In this document: piece after piece, positions 8,427 to 16,914 of the stretch | Layout of the letters: every line of letters begins with the position of its first letter | Position numbering within the stretch: position 1 is the first letter of the stretch | Assembly (NCBI GenBank): GCA_900770635.1 | Contig: CAAGLB010000110.1 | Location: 1-58,463, forward strand | Direction: 5' to 3' | Length of the DNA: 58,463 nt | Source of the DNA: an uncultured Alistipes sp. | GTDB lineage: Bacteria; Bacteroidota; Bacteroidia; Bacteroidales; Rikenellaceae | Notes under the pieces: model-generated | What the model was told of the DNA's origin: nothing | Databases searched by the model: none | The model's input: the letters and a program-made list of their open reading frames with translations, nothing else | Translations under genes and position numbers: made by a program

Positions 8427-9123
8427 CGCACACGCCATCAAGCATACGAGCCAACGCCTCAACGTCGGTAGGCTCGTCTACCTGACCATAGTGATAAGGG
8501 TAATATATCTGAGGCTTGAGCGCCTTAACAGCTTCGACAGCCTGCTCGGGCTTCATCGTATATGGCTGATTGACACACACAAAGGCGATGTCGATGTTTT
8601 TCAGCGCACGAAGCTCATCGGTAGGCTCGGTATCGCCCGAGAAGTAGATGCGCACAGCGCCGTCCAGCTCTACGACATAGCCACAATCCTCACGCTCCTT
8701 GGGGTGAAACTGCAACTGGCTCTCCGAAGTGTTATATGCCGCAACAGCCTCAACCTTAATATCAGCAAAAGGCTCAGCCACAGCACCTGGTAACATGGTG
8801 TAGCAGTCGCCCTGGAAGCCCTCAGCCGAGGTCTTATCGAGGAGGATGCGTGTGTCGGGAGTCTGCAACGCCTCGATAGCTGCCATGTCGAAATGGTCGT
8901 AGTGCGAATGCGTAACCAAAATCATGTCGGCCTTAGGCAGTTTGTCATACTCGGCATTACCCATGACAGGATCTACATAGATATGTCTACCCTCATACTC
9001 CAAGGCCACCGAGGCATGGGCAAAGAAGGTCAACCTAAGAGTTTTACCATTTATTGTTAGCTCGTCGCTCGTATAAGCGGGCATGGCGGGCTTGCCACCA
9101 AAAAGTCGTGAAAAGAATGACAT
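8401..9123 (-). CDS. MBL-fold metal-dependent hydrolase (UlaG-like)
   Basis: 240 residues with the metallo-beta-lactamase core. LTFFAHASVALEYEGRHIYVDPV begins the fold, VTHSHYDHFDM is the HxHxDH metal motif, and FSGDTEPTDEL and PYHYGQVDEP supply the later metal-binding Asp and His. Such proteins are often called L-ascorbate-6-phosphate lactonase-like, but the substrate here is unknown. It lies between ComEC and the alpha/beta hydrolase genes with almost no intergenic DNA. A role as a detached ComEC-associated hydrolase is possible, but only suggested by position. Confidence 0.75.
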   Translation of the reverse strand: MSFFSRLFGGKPAMPAYTSDELTINGKTLRLTFFAHASVALEYEGRHIYVDPVMGNAEYDKLPKADMILVTHSHYDHFDMAAIEALQTPDTRILLDKTSAEGFQGDCYTMLPGAVAEPFADIKVEAVAAYNTSESQLQFHPKEREDCGYVVELDGAVRIYFSGDTEPTDELRALKNIDIAFVCVNQPYTMKPEQAVEAVKALKPQIYYPYHYGQVDEPTDVEALARMLDGVCDVRIRELA

Positions 9124-9132
9124 AGACAGATG

Positions 9133-10098
9133 TTATTTAGTGGTTTTAATAAATTGCGACACAGCAGATACAAGACCATCGGTGAGCGGTAGTTGCGAGT
9201 TTACATATATGTTTACAAGCTGCTCCATACGGTCCTCTGTAGGCCAATCTTTGAGAACATGCGTCATATTCTCAAACACTCTTAGCTCTGCATTTGGGGC
9301 AGACTTAACAATAGCCTCGCCATTATCTGAGCTAACCTGAATGTCATGACCGCCACACACAACGAACATAGGGCACTCGACCTTTGCGGCCAAGAGTTGT
9401 GGGTTGTACTGCATACAGCTAATCAAGAATGGCTGCACCGAGGAGTGGAACAACGACAACAGTTCCTTGGCAATCTTATCGTCGGGATAAGGTTTACCCT
9501 CTTTTAGCGAGCGCAAAATCATCTCGGTCTGAAGCATGAGAGCCATATACTGAGGCATGAGCTGTGCTCGAAGCTGCGTGCGCAATATCTCGTCCATAGC
9601 ATAGCCAGGCGCAGCAAGCAACACCAAGCCATCGACCGCAACACCACGATTGGCCACAACCAGAGCAATAAGACCACCTTCGCTATGGCCTGCAATAAAC
9701 ACACGTTTGTAGCCCTCGGCACGCAGATGCTCCACCGCAGCGACAGCATCGTCGACAAAATCATCGAAAACGAGGTTAGGGATGCTTTCAGGGGCTATCC
9801 TACTACGTCCAATAGCCCGCTTGTCGTAGCGCATAACAGCATAGCCCTCACGTACAAGGCCATCGGATAGCAACTTATAGCAATAGGTGTTGAGGTTGAG
9901 TGACGAATTGCCATTGCGGTCTGTTGGTCCCGAGCCAGCGACAATCAACACTGCGGTGTCGCTACCCGCCTCGGGCACTGCAAGTGTAGCACTTAGCTCG
10001 CCCCAACTACAACTTATCGAAACATCGCCCTCGGCAACCTGAGCCCAAGCCGCAGCTACCGAAAAGAGGAGTGTAACAAATAGTAAAAGTCGTTTCAT
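9133..10098 (-). CDS. Secreted alpha/beta hydrolase (serine aminopeptidase S33-like)
   Basis: 321 residues with a signal peptide (MKRLLLFVTLLFSVAAAWAQ). The fold starts at VLIVAGSGPTDRNGNSS, which carries the oxyanion HG-like turn and the S33/hydrolase_4 phrase GSGPxDRNG. The nucleophile elbow is FIAGHSEGGLIAL (GxSxG), the acid is probably in VVCGGHDIQVS, and the His in FENMTHVLKDW. It is probably a periplasmic esterase or peptidase of unknown substrate. It follows xerD by 10 nt on the minus strand. Confidence 0.75.
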   Translation of the reverse strand: MKRLLLFVTLLFSVAAAWAQVAEGDVSISCSWGELSATLAVPEAGSDTAVLIVAGSGPTDRNGNSSLNLNTYCYKLLSDGLVREGYAVMRYDKRAIGRSRIAPESIPNLVFDDFVDDAVAAVEHLRAEGYKRVFIAGHSEGGLIALVVANRGVAVDGLVLLAAPGYAMDEILRTQLRAQLMPQYMALMLQTEMILRSLKEGKPYPDDKIAKELLSLFHSSVQPFLISCMQYNPQLLAAKVECPMFVVCGGHDIQVSSDNGEAIVKSAPNAELRVFENMTHVLKDWPTEDRMEQLVNIYVNSQLPLTDGLVSAVSQFIKTTK

Positions 10099-10108
10099 GC
10101 TTCTATTT

Positions 10109-11017
10109 TTAGATTAGTTCAACATCGCTAAACGCATCCTCAACGACGCTACGCAGGCGGCGACTGTCGAGGTGGGTATATATCTCGGTTGTTTCGATGC
10201 TCTCGTGGCCAAGCAGCTCCTGCACCTGACGAATATTTGCTCCTCCCTCGATGAGATGTGTGGCATAGGAGTGGCGCATGGTGTGGGGGCTTATCTGCTT
10301 GGTGATGCCAGCAGCCTCGGCAGCACCCTTAATCACATGAAACACCATGACACGTGTTAGGGGTGTACCACGATTATTCAGAAATAGTATCGGCTCGGAG
10401 CGAAACTTAGGTCGTCGATGCTCCATATATAGCTGAATCTTGTCACGTGCCACCGAGCTTATAGGCACCATGCGCTGCTTATCACCCTTGCCCACAACAC
10501 GAATTACGCCCTCGCCAAAGAATAGATCTTGCAGGCGCAACGACGTGAGCTCCGACACACGCAACCCACACGAGTACAAAACCTCGACAATAGCACTATC
10601 ACGACACCCCTTTGCTGTGCGCATATCGAATGTTGCGAGCATGGCGTCAACCTCCTCGATGGTCAACGTGTCGGGGAGCATGCGTCCCGCCTTAGGCGAG
10701 ATAACACTCTCGGTGGGCAGACTCTCGACACGGTCGCCAAGGAGCATGAAGTTGTAGAAGCTCTTTATGCCACTTAGGCGGCGAGCCTGCGACGCACTGC
10801 TACGCCCTTTGTCGAAAAGCCAGGCCATATATCGCTCGATATGCTCCGAAGCTACACTCTCAGGAGCAATATCCCAATGGCGCAATATAAAGGCATTAAA
10901 CTCCTTGAAGTCACGCATATAAGCATCGACACTATTCTTCGACAGTTGCCTCTCGAGCTGAATATAGCGACAATACTCATCACGAATTTTCTCCCACTTC
11001 TTTGCTATCTCTGCCAT
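10109..11017 (-). CDS. xerD: Tyrosine recombinase XerD
   Basis: 302 residues, the usual XerC/XerD size. The N-terminal SAM-like DNA-binding domain (residues 1-about 95, WEKIRDEYCRYIQLERQLSKNSVDAYMRDF) is followed by the catalytic domain with Arg in CGLRVSELTSL, Lys in GKGDKQR, HTMRHSYATHL (HxxR), GHESIETTEIYTH (His and nucleophile Tyr). It resolves chromosome dimers at dif with XerC and FtsK. It is the first gene of the leftward run and is divergent from prmA across 75 bp. The xerC partner is not in the window, so calling it XerD rather than XerC rests on overall likeness. Confidence 0.85.
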   Translation of the reverse strand: MAEIAKKWEKIRDEYCRYIQLERQLSKNSVDAYMRDFKEFNAFILRHWDIAPESVASEHIERYMAWLFDKGRSSASQARRLSGIKSFYNFMLLGDRVESLPTESVISPKAGRMLPDTLTIEEVDAMLATFDMRTAKGCRDSAIVEVLYSCGLRVSELTSLRLQDLFFGEGVIRVVGKGDKQRMVPISSVARDKIQLYMEHRRPKFRSEPILFLNNRGTPLTRVMVFHVIKGAAEAAGITKQISPHTMRHSYATHLIEGGANIRQVQELLGHESIETTEIYTHLDSRRLRSVVEDAFSDVELI

Positions 11018-11033
11018 AATATTCGTATCTTTG
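11001..11033 (+). promoter_or_regulatory. Promoter of prmA
   Basis: TTTG (11001-11004), 21 nt, TATCTTTG (11026-11033). It overlaps the first codons of the divergent xerD gene. Transcription would begin near 11040, about 53 nt before the prmA ATG at 11093. Confidence 0.6.
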
Positions 11034-11092
11034 TCGGTAAAGTTACAAAAATTTTACATAATATTGGATATCTATCATCAAAATTTAGAGCG

Positions 11093-11941
11093 ATGAAACA
11101 ATATATTGAGCTACGCATTTTTTGTCCGAGCGAAGAGATGGCCGATATTGCCACCGCCTATCTTGCCGACTACGACTTCGAGAGCTTCAACACAACAGTC
11201 GAAGCGGAGGGAGTTACACTCTGCGCCTATCGCACAGCCGATGATTGGCAATCGTGCTGCGACGAAGCTATGGCAGCCATTGCTGAGTTTGGAAAGATAA
11301 CAAGCGTAAGTGAGATTGAGGACGAGAACTGGAACTCTGCGTGGGAGGCCGAGGGCTTTCAGCCTGTGGACATCGACGGCTGCATGATGATACGTGCACC
11401 CCACCACCTTGCGCCAACAAACCCCTCGACACTCGACATCATAGTATCGCCCTCAATGTCATTTGGCTCGGGCCACCACCACACCACACGCATGATGTGT
11501 CGCCATATTCTCGATTGCAAGAACAGCGGCGAGGCCCTCGATGTAGGTTGCGGCACAGGAGTGTTGTCGATAGCAGCGCTAAAATGTGGCGCTAAGCGAG
11601 TTGACGCCGTCGACATCGACATCTGGTCGACAGAGAGCGCCCGTGAGGCTGCTGTGCTCAACGACATAAGCGATAAAATGGATATTATCCTCGGCACAGT
11701 GGAGGCCATCGAGGGACGCACCTACGACATGGTAATGGCCAACATCAACCGCAACATCATACTTAGCGACATAGCACGCTATGCCGAAGCCCTCAACCCT
11801 GGAGGAACGCTTCTTCTTAGTGGCTTTCTCCTAAGCGACCGTGACGACATAATAGCTGCTGCCCGCAACCATAACATCAGCCTCGTAGCCGAGCTCAACG
11901 AGGAGGAATGGGTGGCACTAAAACTTACTAAACAGCCATAA
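11093..11941 (+). CDS. prmA: Ribosomal protein L11 methyltransferase
   Basis: 282 residues from the ATG at 11093; the open frame extends upstream to 10841 but that part overlaps xerD and has no family likeness. The N-terminal half (YIELRIFCPSEEMADIATAYLADYDFESF) is the substrate-recognition domain. The methyltransferase core has SFGSGHHHTTRMM, ALDVGCGTGVLSIAA (motif I), VDAVDIDIWS and MVMANINRNIIL (the NxN-type motif IV). PrmA trimethylates L11 using SAM. It is followed 2 nt later by the WbqC gene, so both are probably one transcript from the promoter at 11001-11033. Confidence 0.9.
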   Translation: MKQYIELRIFCPSEEMADIATAYLADYDFESFNTTVEAEGVTLCAYRTADDWQSCCDEAMAAIAEFGKITSVSEIEDENWNSAWEAEGFQPVDIDGCMMIRAPHHLAPTNPSTLDIIVSPSMSFGSGHHHTTRMMCRHILDCKNSGEALDVGCGTGVLSIAALKCGAKRVDAVDIDIWSTESAREAAVLNDISDKMDIILGTVEAIEGRTYDMVMANINRNIILSDIARYAEALNPGGTLLLSGFLLSDRDDIIAAARNHNISLVAELNEEEWVALKLTKQP

Positions 11942-11943
11942 CG

Positions 11944-12546
11944 ATGATTATTCTTCCATCAGCATATTTCGGCTCTACGGAGTATTGGGCAGCCATTCGT
12001 CAGGGTGGCGACGACGTTGTTATCGACCTTGGCGAGAACTATGTTAAGCGCTCGGAGCGCAACCGCACAGAGATACTCACCTCGGGAGGTGTCATGCAAC
12101 TATCGGTGCAGCTTCGCCATGCCAACAAGCCACGCCAGCCCATGCGCTCAATCGAGATAGACTACTCGAAGCGTTGGCAGCATCAGCACCTTGTGGCAAT
12201 GGAGTCGGCATATCGTTCATCGCCCTACTACGACTACTATGCCGAGAAGTTTATGAAGCTATACGACAGAGAGTGGAAATATCTTGTCGACCTAAACTAC
12301 GCAACATTAGAGGCTATCTGCTCAATACTGAAATGCCCTATTCCTCGCTTCTCGGAGGAGTATATCGTGGCCACAGAACACGACATCGACCTACGTGACA
12401 AAAAACGAGGCTCGACATTTGTTGCCGAGCCATACGTTCAGGTATTTAGTGACAGGTTGGAGTTTGCACCCCGCATGTCGATATTTGATCTTGTCATGTG
12501 CGAAGGACCAGAGGCTAACGGCGTACTCGCAGCTTGTCGACTATAA
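11944..12546 (+). CDS. WbqC family protein
   Basis: 200 residues matching the WbqC-like family (IILPSAYFGSTEYWAAI at the start, then KRSERNRTEIL, LRHANKPRQPMRSIEIDY, WQHQHLVAMESAYRSSPYYDYY). Family members occur widely in Bacteroidota and in some O-antigen clusters; the biochemical role is unknown, with acyl or amino transfer sometimes suggested. It is only 2 nt downstream of prmA. Its last 32 nt overlap the 3' end of the convergent GH2 gene. Confidence 0.75.
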   Translation: MIILPSAYFGSTEYWAAIRQGGDDVVIDLGENYVKRSERNRTEILTSGGVMQLSVQLRHANKPRQPMRSIEIDYSKRWQHQHLVAMESAYRSSPYYDYYAEKFMKLYDREWKYLVDLNYATLEAICSILKCPIPRFSEEYIVATEHDIDLRDKKRGSTFVAEPYVQVFSDRLEFAPRMSIFDLVMCEGPEANGVLAACRL

Positions 12547-14524
12547 GTGTTAAGCTGTCGCAATGCTCGTTAGTAGGATCTACAACACGTAACTCTGTTG
12601 TCTTCTCGAAGCTCAACGAGTCGGAGCACCAGCATGCTGGCGACACCTCACGCATATCGAAACTCTCGCCATTAATCATCAACAAGGGCTTACCTACCGA
12701 GCTATATACCTTTATGGCATGCACCTTGTCGGAACGACGCTGCCAATGACGCTCAGCAATGTAGAACGTTGGCTCGCTCTTGTTCCATAGCGCACGATAG
12801 AGGTAGTAGACATCCTTCTTTGTTACATGGTCGAAGGCCACTGCACCAGCACGACGCATGCCGTTAAGGCGCTTATGCGACGCATAGTCAAACATATCGT
12901 CGATCCATACACCCCAGAATATAGGGTTCTTAATCAGCTGAGCCGTATATTGCTCATGCATATATGTCTGGTTGCGCTCGGGCAGATAGCGTGCACCACG
13001 CTCTGTGCGACGGAGGTCGTCGGTGGTATGCTCTATGATGCCATCCTCGCCATAGCACACTCCCACACGCAACTGGCTAAACTTCTTATTTGTTTTCAGC
13101 TGCTCACACCACACGCCAATATCCTCGTACGAGCCATTTGTCCAGCCCACATTCTGGCGCAAGACAACAAGGTCGGTGATAAAATTGATGTCGCCATCGC
13201 TATTGCTGCAAGCCACAGTTTTGCGTGATGAGTCTATCTCATGCACCATAGTATTCAGCTCACGGATATATGGCACAACATCGTCGCCACGACCTGACAC
13301 AAGCGAGAAAATACCCCACATTACTACCGAGGGGTGGTTATAGTTTTGGTAGACTATCTCTCGCAGTTGTTCCATACCATTAGCCTTGAATGCCTCGGTA
13401 GGATAGTAGTATATGTCACGGAAATTTGCCGAATTGCAGGTTAGTGGCAGGTCAACCCACACCAACATACCATCTCTGTCGCAACGCTCATAGAGATACT
13501 GAGCATGAGGGCCCGACAACGAACGCAGAGCATTAGCACCTATATCCTGAATCATGTCGACATCTCTGTCGAGGTGGTCGTCACATAGGGCTACACCCAC
13601 GCCATAGCGGTCGTGAGCGAGGTTAACACCACGCACATCAACAGCCTTACCATTTATACACAATCGGTTTTTGTTGTTCACAGTCACCGTTCTGAAGCCT
13701 ATGTTTAGGGCCACCATGTCGTTAGGCTTGTCGATATTTCCGACACTCGCCTCAAGACGATAAAGCACAGGATTATCGGGGCTCCACAACTCGGGATACT
13801 CGATAGAGAATGGAAGCTCAACAGGAAGTGGCTTGTCGGCCTTACCACTCTTTAACGTATAACGGCATACCTCGTAGCCATCGGGGGCTATAATACGCAT
13901 GTTTACCATGTGTGCGCCCTCGTCCTTAGCCGAGAGATGAACACGCACCACACCCGAAGCTCGATCCTCGGTCACCTCACGCTGCTCGAGAAAGACTCCC
14001 GACGAGCCATAGAACGTTGGCGAGATGATATTGCGGTTGGTAACCAACAGTTCCACATCACGAAATATGCCGCCATATATATCCTGGTCGGTGCTCACAG
14101 GCAAAACATCGGCACGAGGGTTATTCGACACGACAACCCTGAGGCTATTCTTCTCGCCGTAGCGCACCTTATCTGTTATCTCGAAGGTAAAGCCAGTGTA
14201 TGAGCCTCGGTGCTCGCCAACAAAGCGGCCGTTGACAAAGACATCAGCAACACTCTGCACACCACCAAAGCGCAAAAATAGGCGTTTGCCACGCATGTCG
14301 GCAGGGATGTTAAACTCACGAACATAGTATGCCGAGGCATAGCGGTACTCATGTTGACAGTCGTTCCACGTATGCGGGATGTTGATATACTTTGCCGAAG
14401 ATATGCCATCCTCAACAAAATAGAATTGCCAGTCGTGGTTAAGCGACATTAGCTCACGAGAGGACGAAGCAGCACTTGCAATAGTTGATATAAAGAGTAG
14501 TAATAGTGTTATATATTGCCTCAT
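12515..14524 (-). CDS. GH2 family protein, probably catalytically inactive
   Basis: 669 residues with a signal peptide ending near ISTIASA. It has the three GH2 domains: jelly roll (LNHDWQFYFVEDG, HTWNDCQ, VFVNGRFVGEHRGSYTGF), Ig-like middle, and a TIM barrel from about 290. Overall it resembles Bacteroides beta-galactosidases. However, where such enzymes have HPSVVMWGIFNE (acid/base Glu) this has HPSVVMWGIFSLVSG, and where they have SEYGAG (nucleophile Glu) this has VCYGEDG. Both catalytic glutamates appear lost, while the flanking sequence is well kept. It may be a carbohydrate-binding or regulatory pseudo-glycosidase. It is a single gene, convergent with WbqC and divergent from cvpA. Confidence 0.8.
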   Translation of the reverse strand: MRQYITLLLLFISTIASAASSSRELMSLNHDWQFYFVEDGISSAKYINIPHTWNDCQHEYRYASAYYVREFNIPADMRGKRLFLRFGGVQSVADVFVNGRFVGEHRGSYTGFTFEITDKVRYGEKNSLRVVVSNNPRADVLPVSTDQDIYGGIFRDVELLVTNRNIISPTFYGSSGVFLEQREVTEDRASGVVRVHLSAKDEGAHMVNMRIIAPDGYEVCRYTLKSGKADKPLPVELPFSIEYPELWSPDNPVLYRLEASVGNIDKPNDMVALNIGFRTVTVNNKNRLCINGKAVDVRGVNLAHDRYGVGVALCDDHLDRDVDMIQDIGANALRSLSGPHAQYLYERCDRDGMLVWVDLPLTCNSANFRDIYYYPTEAFKANGMEQLREIVYQNYNHPSVVMWGIFSLVSGRGDDVVPYIRELNTMVHEIDSSRKTVACSNSDGDINFITDLVVLRQNVGWTNGSYEDIGVWCEQLKTNKKFSQLRVGVCYGEDGIIEHTTDDLRRTERGARYLPERNQTYMHEQYTAQLIKNPIFWGVWIDDMFDYASHKRLNGMRRAGAVAFDHVTKKDVYYLYRALWNKSEPTFYIAERHWQRRSDKVHAIKVYSSVGKPLLMINGESFDMREVSPACWCSDSLSFEKTTELRVVDPTNEHCDSLTLIVDKLRVRR

Positions 14525-14543
14525 ATTTGTGGATATTTATGTG

Positions 14544-14551
14544 CAAATATA
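14544..14551 (-). promoter_or_regulatory. -7 box of the GH2 gene
   Basis: TATATTTG on the minus strand (14551-14544) matches TAnnTTTG. It would start transcription only about 13 nt before the GH2 start codon at 14524. No good -33 TTTG is present, so this is tentative. Confidence 0.35.
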
Positions 14552-14619
14552 CAAATAAAGAAAAAAAATTGCTAACTTCGTGCGAAATATCTGCATCGAG
14601 CAGCTAAAATTTATGAATT

Positions 14620-15267
14620 ATGATTGACGTTATTGTTATTATATGTGTTGTATGGGCCTTCATACTCGGCCTTAAACGTGGTCTTGTGGTGCAGCTATGC
14701 CACCTCGTTGGCCTATACATGGCTATGCTCATAGCTCCACGCTTCGCCACCAACGTAGGCTCGCTAATAATGGACGATCCAGGAAAGGCCTACCTCGCAG
14801 GATTTGTGCTTATAGTAGCAGCGGCACTCATCCTCATTTGGATCATTGCACCCATCATCAAGGCCATCATCGTCTGGAAGCCGATAAAGGGCATCGACAT
14901 GCTATTGGGCGGAGTGCTCAACATTGCCACAGTGGTGATTGTCATAGGCGCACTATTCTCGATATTCGACCGCATAAACCTCAGCCCCAACATCAAGCAA
15001 GAGAAGCTCTACGAGATTGTTGAGAGCAGCACCGACGGCGACATCAAATCAAAGATATTGTCGCTCAGCGAGGCCGACATCGATAGCGAGATGCGTGAAT
15101 ATTTCGAGCATAAGTACGTGAGCTACGAGACGCTCGACAACTCCATTTGCTTCTTCCCTCTTGCCAAGTTAGGCACCGAGCTATTGCCCACGATCAAGAC
15201 CTTCGACAGCATAATACGCCAAGAGGCCGAGCGCACAATAAATCGTGAGATATTTTTCAACAATTAG
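14620..15267 (+). CDS. CvpA family membrane protein
   Basis: 215 residues with four hydrophobic helices (IDVIVIICVVWAFILGLKRG; LVGLYMAMLIAP; LAGFVLIVAAALILIWIIAPII; MLLGGVLNIATVVIVIGALF), then a soluble C-terminal part. CvpA/colicin V production proteins are inner-membrane proteins of uncertain function linked to envelope integrity. It opens a compact plus-strand run, followed 6 nt later by rsgA. A weak -7-like TAACTTCG lies at 14573-14580. Confidence 0.75.
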   Translation: MIDVIVIICVVWAFILGLKRGLVVQLCHLVGLYMAMLIAPRFATNVGSLIMDDPGKAYLAGFVLIVAAALILIWIIAPIIKAIIVWKPIKGIDMLLGGVLNIATVVIVIGALFSIFDRINLSPNIKQEKLYEIVESSTDGDIKSKILSLSEADIDSEMREYFEHKYVSYETLDNSICFFPLAKLGTELLPTIKTFDSIIRQEAERTINREIFFNN

Positions 15268-15273
15268 CCCCAC

Positions 15274-16206
15274 ATGAGCATGGAACAACAACGCATCGAA
15301 GGCATAGTAGTAAGCTCAACAGGTAGCTGGTATCGAGTGTCCACGCCAAGCGGAGAGCTCGACTGCCGCATACGTGGTCGCCTGAGGCTCAAGGGCATAC
15401 GCTCAACAAACCCCGTAGTTGTGGGCGACAGAGTGATAATCGAGCCTGATGACGAGAGCTCGGCTATTGTCGAGATACTCCCTCGTCGCAACTATATTAT
15501 TCGTCGTGCCTCAAACCTATCTAAGGAGTCGCACATCATTGGTGCTAACATCGACCGAGCGCTGCTCATCGTCACGCTCCACTCGCCATCGACACCAGTA
15601 GAGTTTGTCGACCGCTTCTTGGTAACGTGCGAGGCCTACAACGTCCCTGTGACAATCGTCTTAGGCAAGGCCGACACCCTTTGTGGCGAGCACGAAGAGG
15701 AGGCTGCTAACTTCACAGCAATATACGAAGATGCTGGCTACGAGATAATTCGTCTATCGTCGACCACAGGCGAGGGCATCGATCAGATACGCTCGCTCAT
15801 CAAGGGCCACACAACGCTCATCGCAGGCAACTCAGGCGTAGGTAAGTCGACACTCGTGAGCACCATAGATCCCGAGCTCGACATCCGCACGGGCGAGATT
15901 TCTGAGAGCCACCACAAGGGAAAGCACACAACAACCTTCTCGACAATGTACCGCATCGACGAGGGCTATATCATAGACACCCCAGGCATCAAGGGCTTCG
16001 GACTTATCGACATCGACTCCAAGGAGCTTTGTCGCTACTTCCCCGAGATGATGCGCCTCGCCCCCGACTGCCGCTTCTACAACTGCACACATACCCATGA
16101 GCCTGGCTGCGCAGTGCAGCAGGCCGTAAAAGAGGGCACGGTGGCATGGTCACGCTACGAAAGTTACCTGAAAATTTTGGACGAAGATGACAAATATCGC
16201 AAGTAG
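15274..16206 (+). CDS. rsgA: Small-subunit ribosome biogenesis GTPase RsgA
   Basis: 310 residues. An N-terminal OB-fold (GIVVSSTGSWYRV, RGRLRLKG) precedes a circularly permuted GTPase: VLGKADTL (G4, NKxD variant), SSTTGEGI (G5), IAGNSGVGKSTLVS (G1) and DTPGIKGFG (G3). The C-terminal zinc knuckle has CRFYNCTHTHEPGC. RsgA checks late 30S maturation. The methionine two residues in (15280) is an equally good start. The 3' end overlaps trmH by 20 nt. Confidence 0.9.
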   Translation: MSMEQQRIEGIVVSSTGSWYRVSTPSGELDCRIRGRLRLKGIRSTNPVVVGDRVIIEPDDESSAIVEILPRRNYIIRRASNLSKESHIIGANIDRALLIVTLHSPSTPVEFVDRFLVTCEAYNVPVTIVLGKADTLCGEHEEEAANFTAIYEDAGYEIIRLSSTTGEGIDQIRSLIKGHTTLIAGNSGVGKSTLVSTIDPELDIRTGEISESHHKGKHTTTFSTMYRIDEGYIIDTPGIKGFGLIDIDSKELCRYFPEMMRLAPDCRFYNCTHTHEPGCAVQQAVKEGTVAWSRYESYLKILDEDDKYRK

Positions 16207-16909
16207 GCTACGCACAGAACAGCACTCCGAGGAGTGGCTACGTGAGCGCCTCGACTACATGACACAATTTATCACCGAGGAGCGCCGAGAGGTGTTACGC
16301 CGCACAGTAGATAGCCGCACACACTACATGCGCATCCTCACCGAGAATATGTTTCATCCACAGAATGCCAGTGCCATTATGCGCCACTGCGAGGCCTTTG
16401 GCATTCAGCAGATACACACCGTTGAGGATCGTTGCAAATTTGATCCCTCGGTCAACATTGTGCGAGGCACACAGAAGTGGGTGGACGTGGAGCACCACGA
16501 CACCACAGCTGAGGCTCTTGCAACGCTTAAAGCTGAGGGCTACCGCATTGTAGCAACAACACCCCACCGATGTAGCGCTACGCCCGAGACGTTCGACGTC
16601 ACAAAGGGTAAGTTTGCCCTTGTCTTCGGCACAGAGCATGCCGGCATCTCGGACGAGGTTATCGCTGCTGCCGACGACTTCTTGATGATACCTATGTGCG
16701 GCATGGTCGAGAGCCTCAACGTTTCGGCCTCGGCAGCCATACTTATATATATGCTCTCGGAGCGCATACGCCAAACCGTTGACGGCTGGCAACTTACCGA
16801 GAGCGAAAAGCTCAAACTTCTCACTCGCTGGACAATGTCGTCGGTGCGTGATTACGAGAGAATATTACGTCGTGCCGAGGAGGATGGCACACTAACCGCA
16901 GAGTACTAA
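16187..16909 (+). CDS. trmH: tRNA (guanosine-2'-O-)-methyltransferase, TrmH/SpoU family
   Basis: 240 residues. The SPOUT core shows motif 1 NMFHPQNASAIMRHCEAFG, motif 2 FALVFGTEHAGIS and motif 3 IPMCGMVESLNVSASAAILIYML, which form the trefoil-knot SAM site. The N-terminal and C-terminal extra helices (LTRWTMSSVRDYERILRR) match TrmH rather than RlmB, so the target is probably G18 of tRNA. It overlaps rsgA by 20 nt and is 5 nt upstream of the aminotransferase gene. Confidence 0.85.
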   Translation: MTNIASRLRTEQHSEEWLRERLDYMTQFITEERREVLRRTVDSRTHYMRILTENMFHPQNASAIMRHCEAFGIQQIHTVEDRCKFDPSVNIVRGTQKWVDVEHHDTTAEALATLKAEGYRIVATTPHRCSATPETFDVTKGKFALVFGTEHAGISDEVIAAADDFLMIPMCGMVESLNVSASAAILIYMLSERIRQTVDGWQLTESEKLKLLTRWTMSSVRDYERILRRAEEDGTLTAEY

Positions 16910-16914
16910 TTATC

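Noticed and set aside
10841..11092. Upstream extension of the prmA frame
   Set aside because: It lies antisense to the start of xerD, has no likeness to PrmA, and a family-consistent ATG with a promoter is found at 11093.
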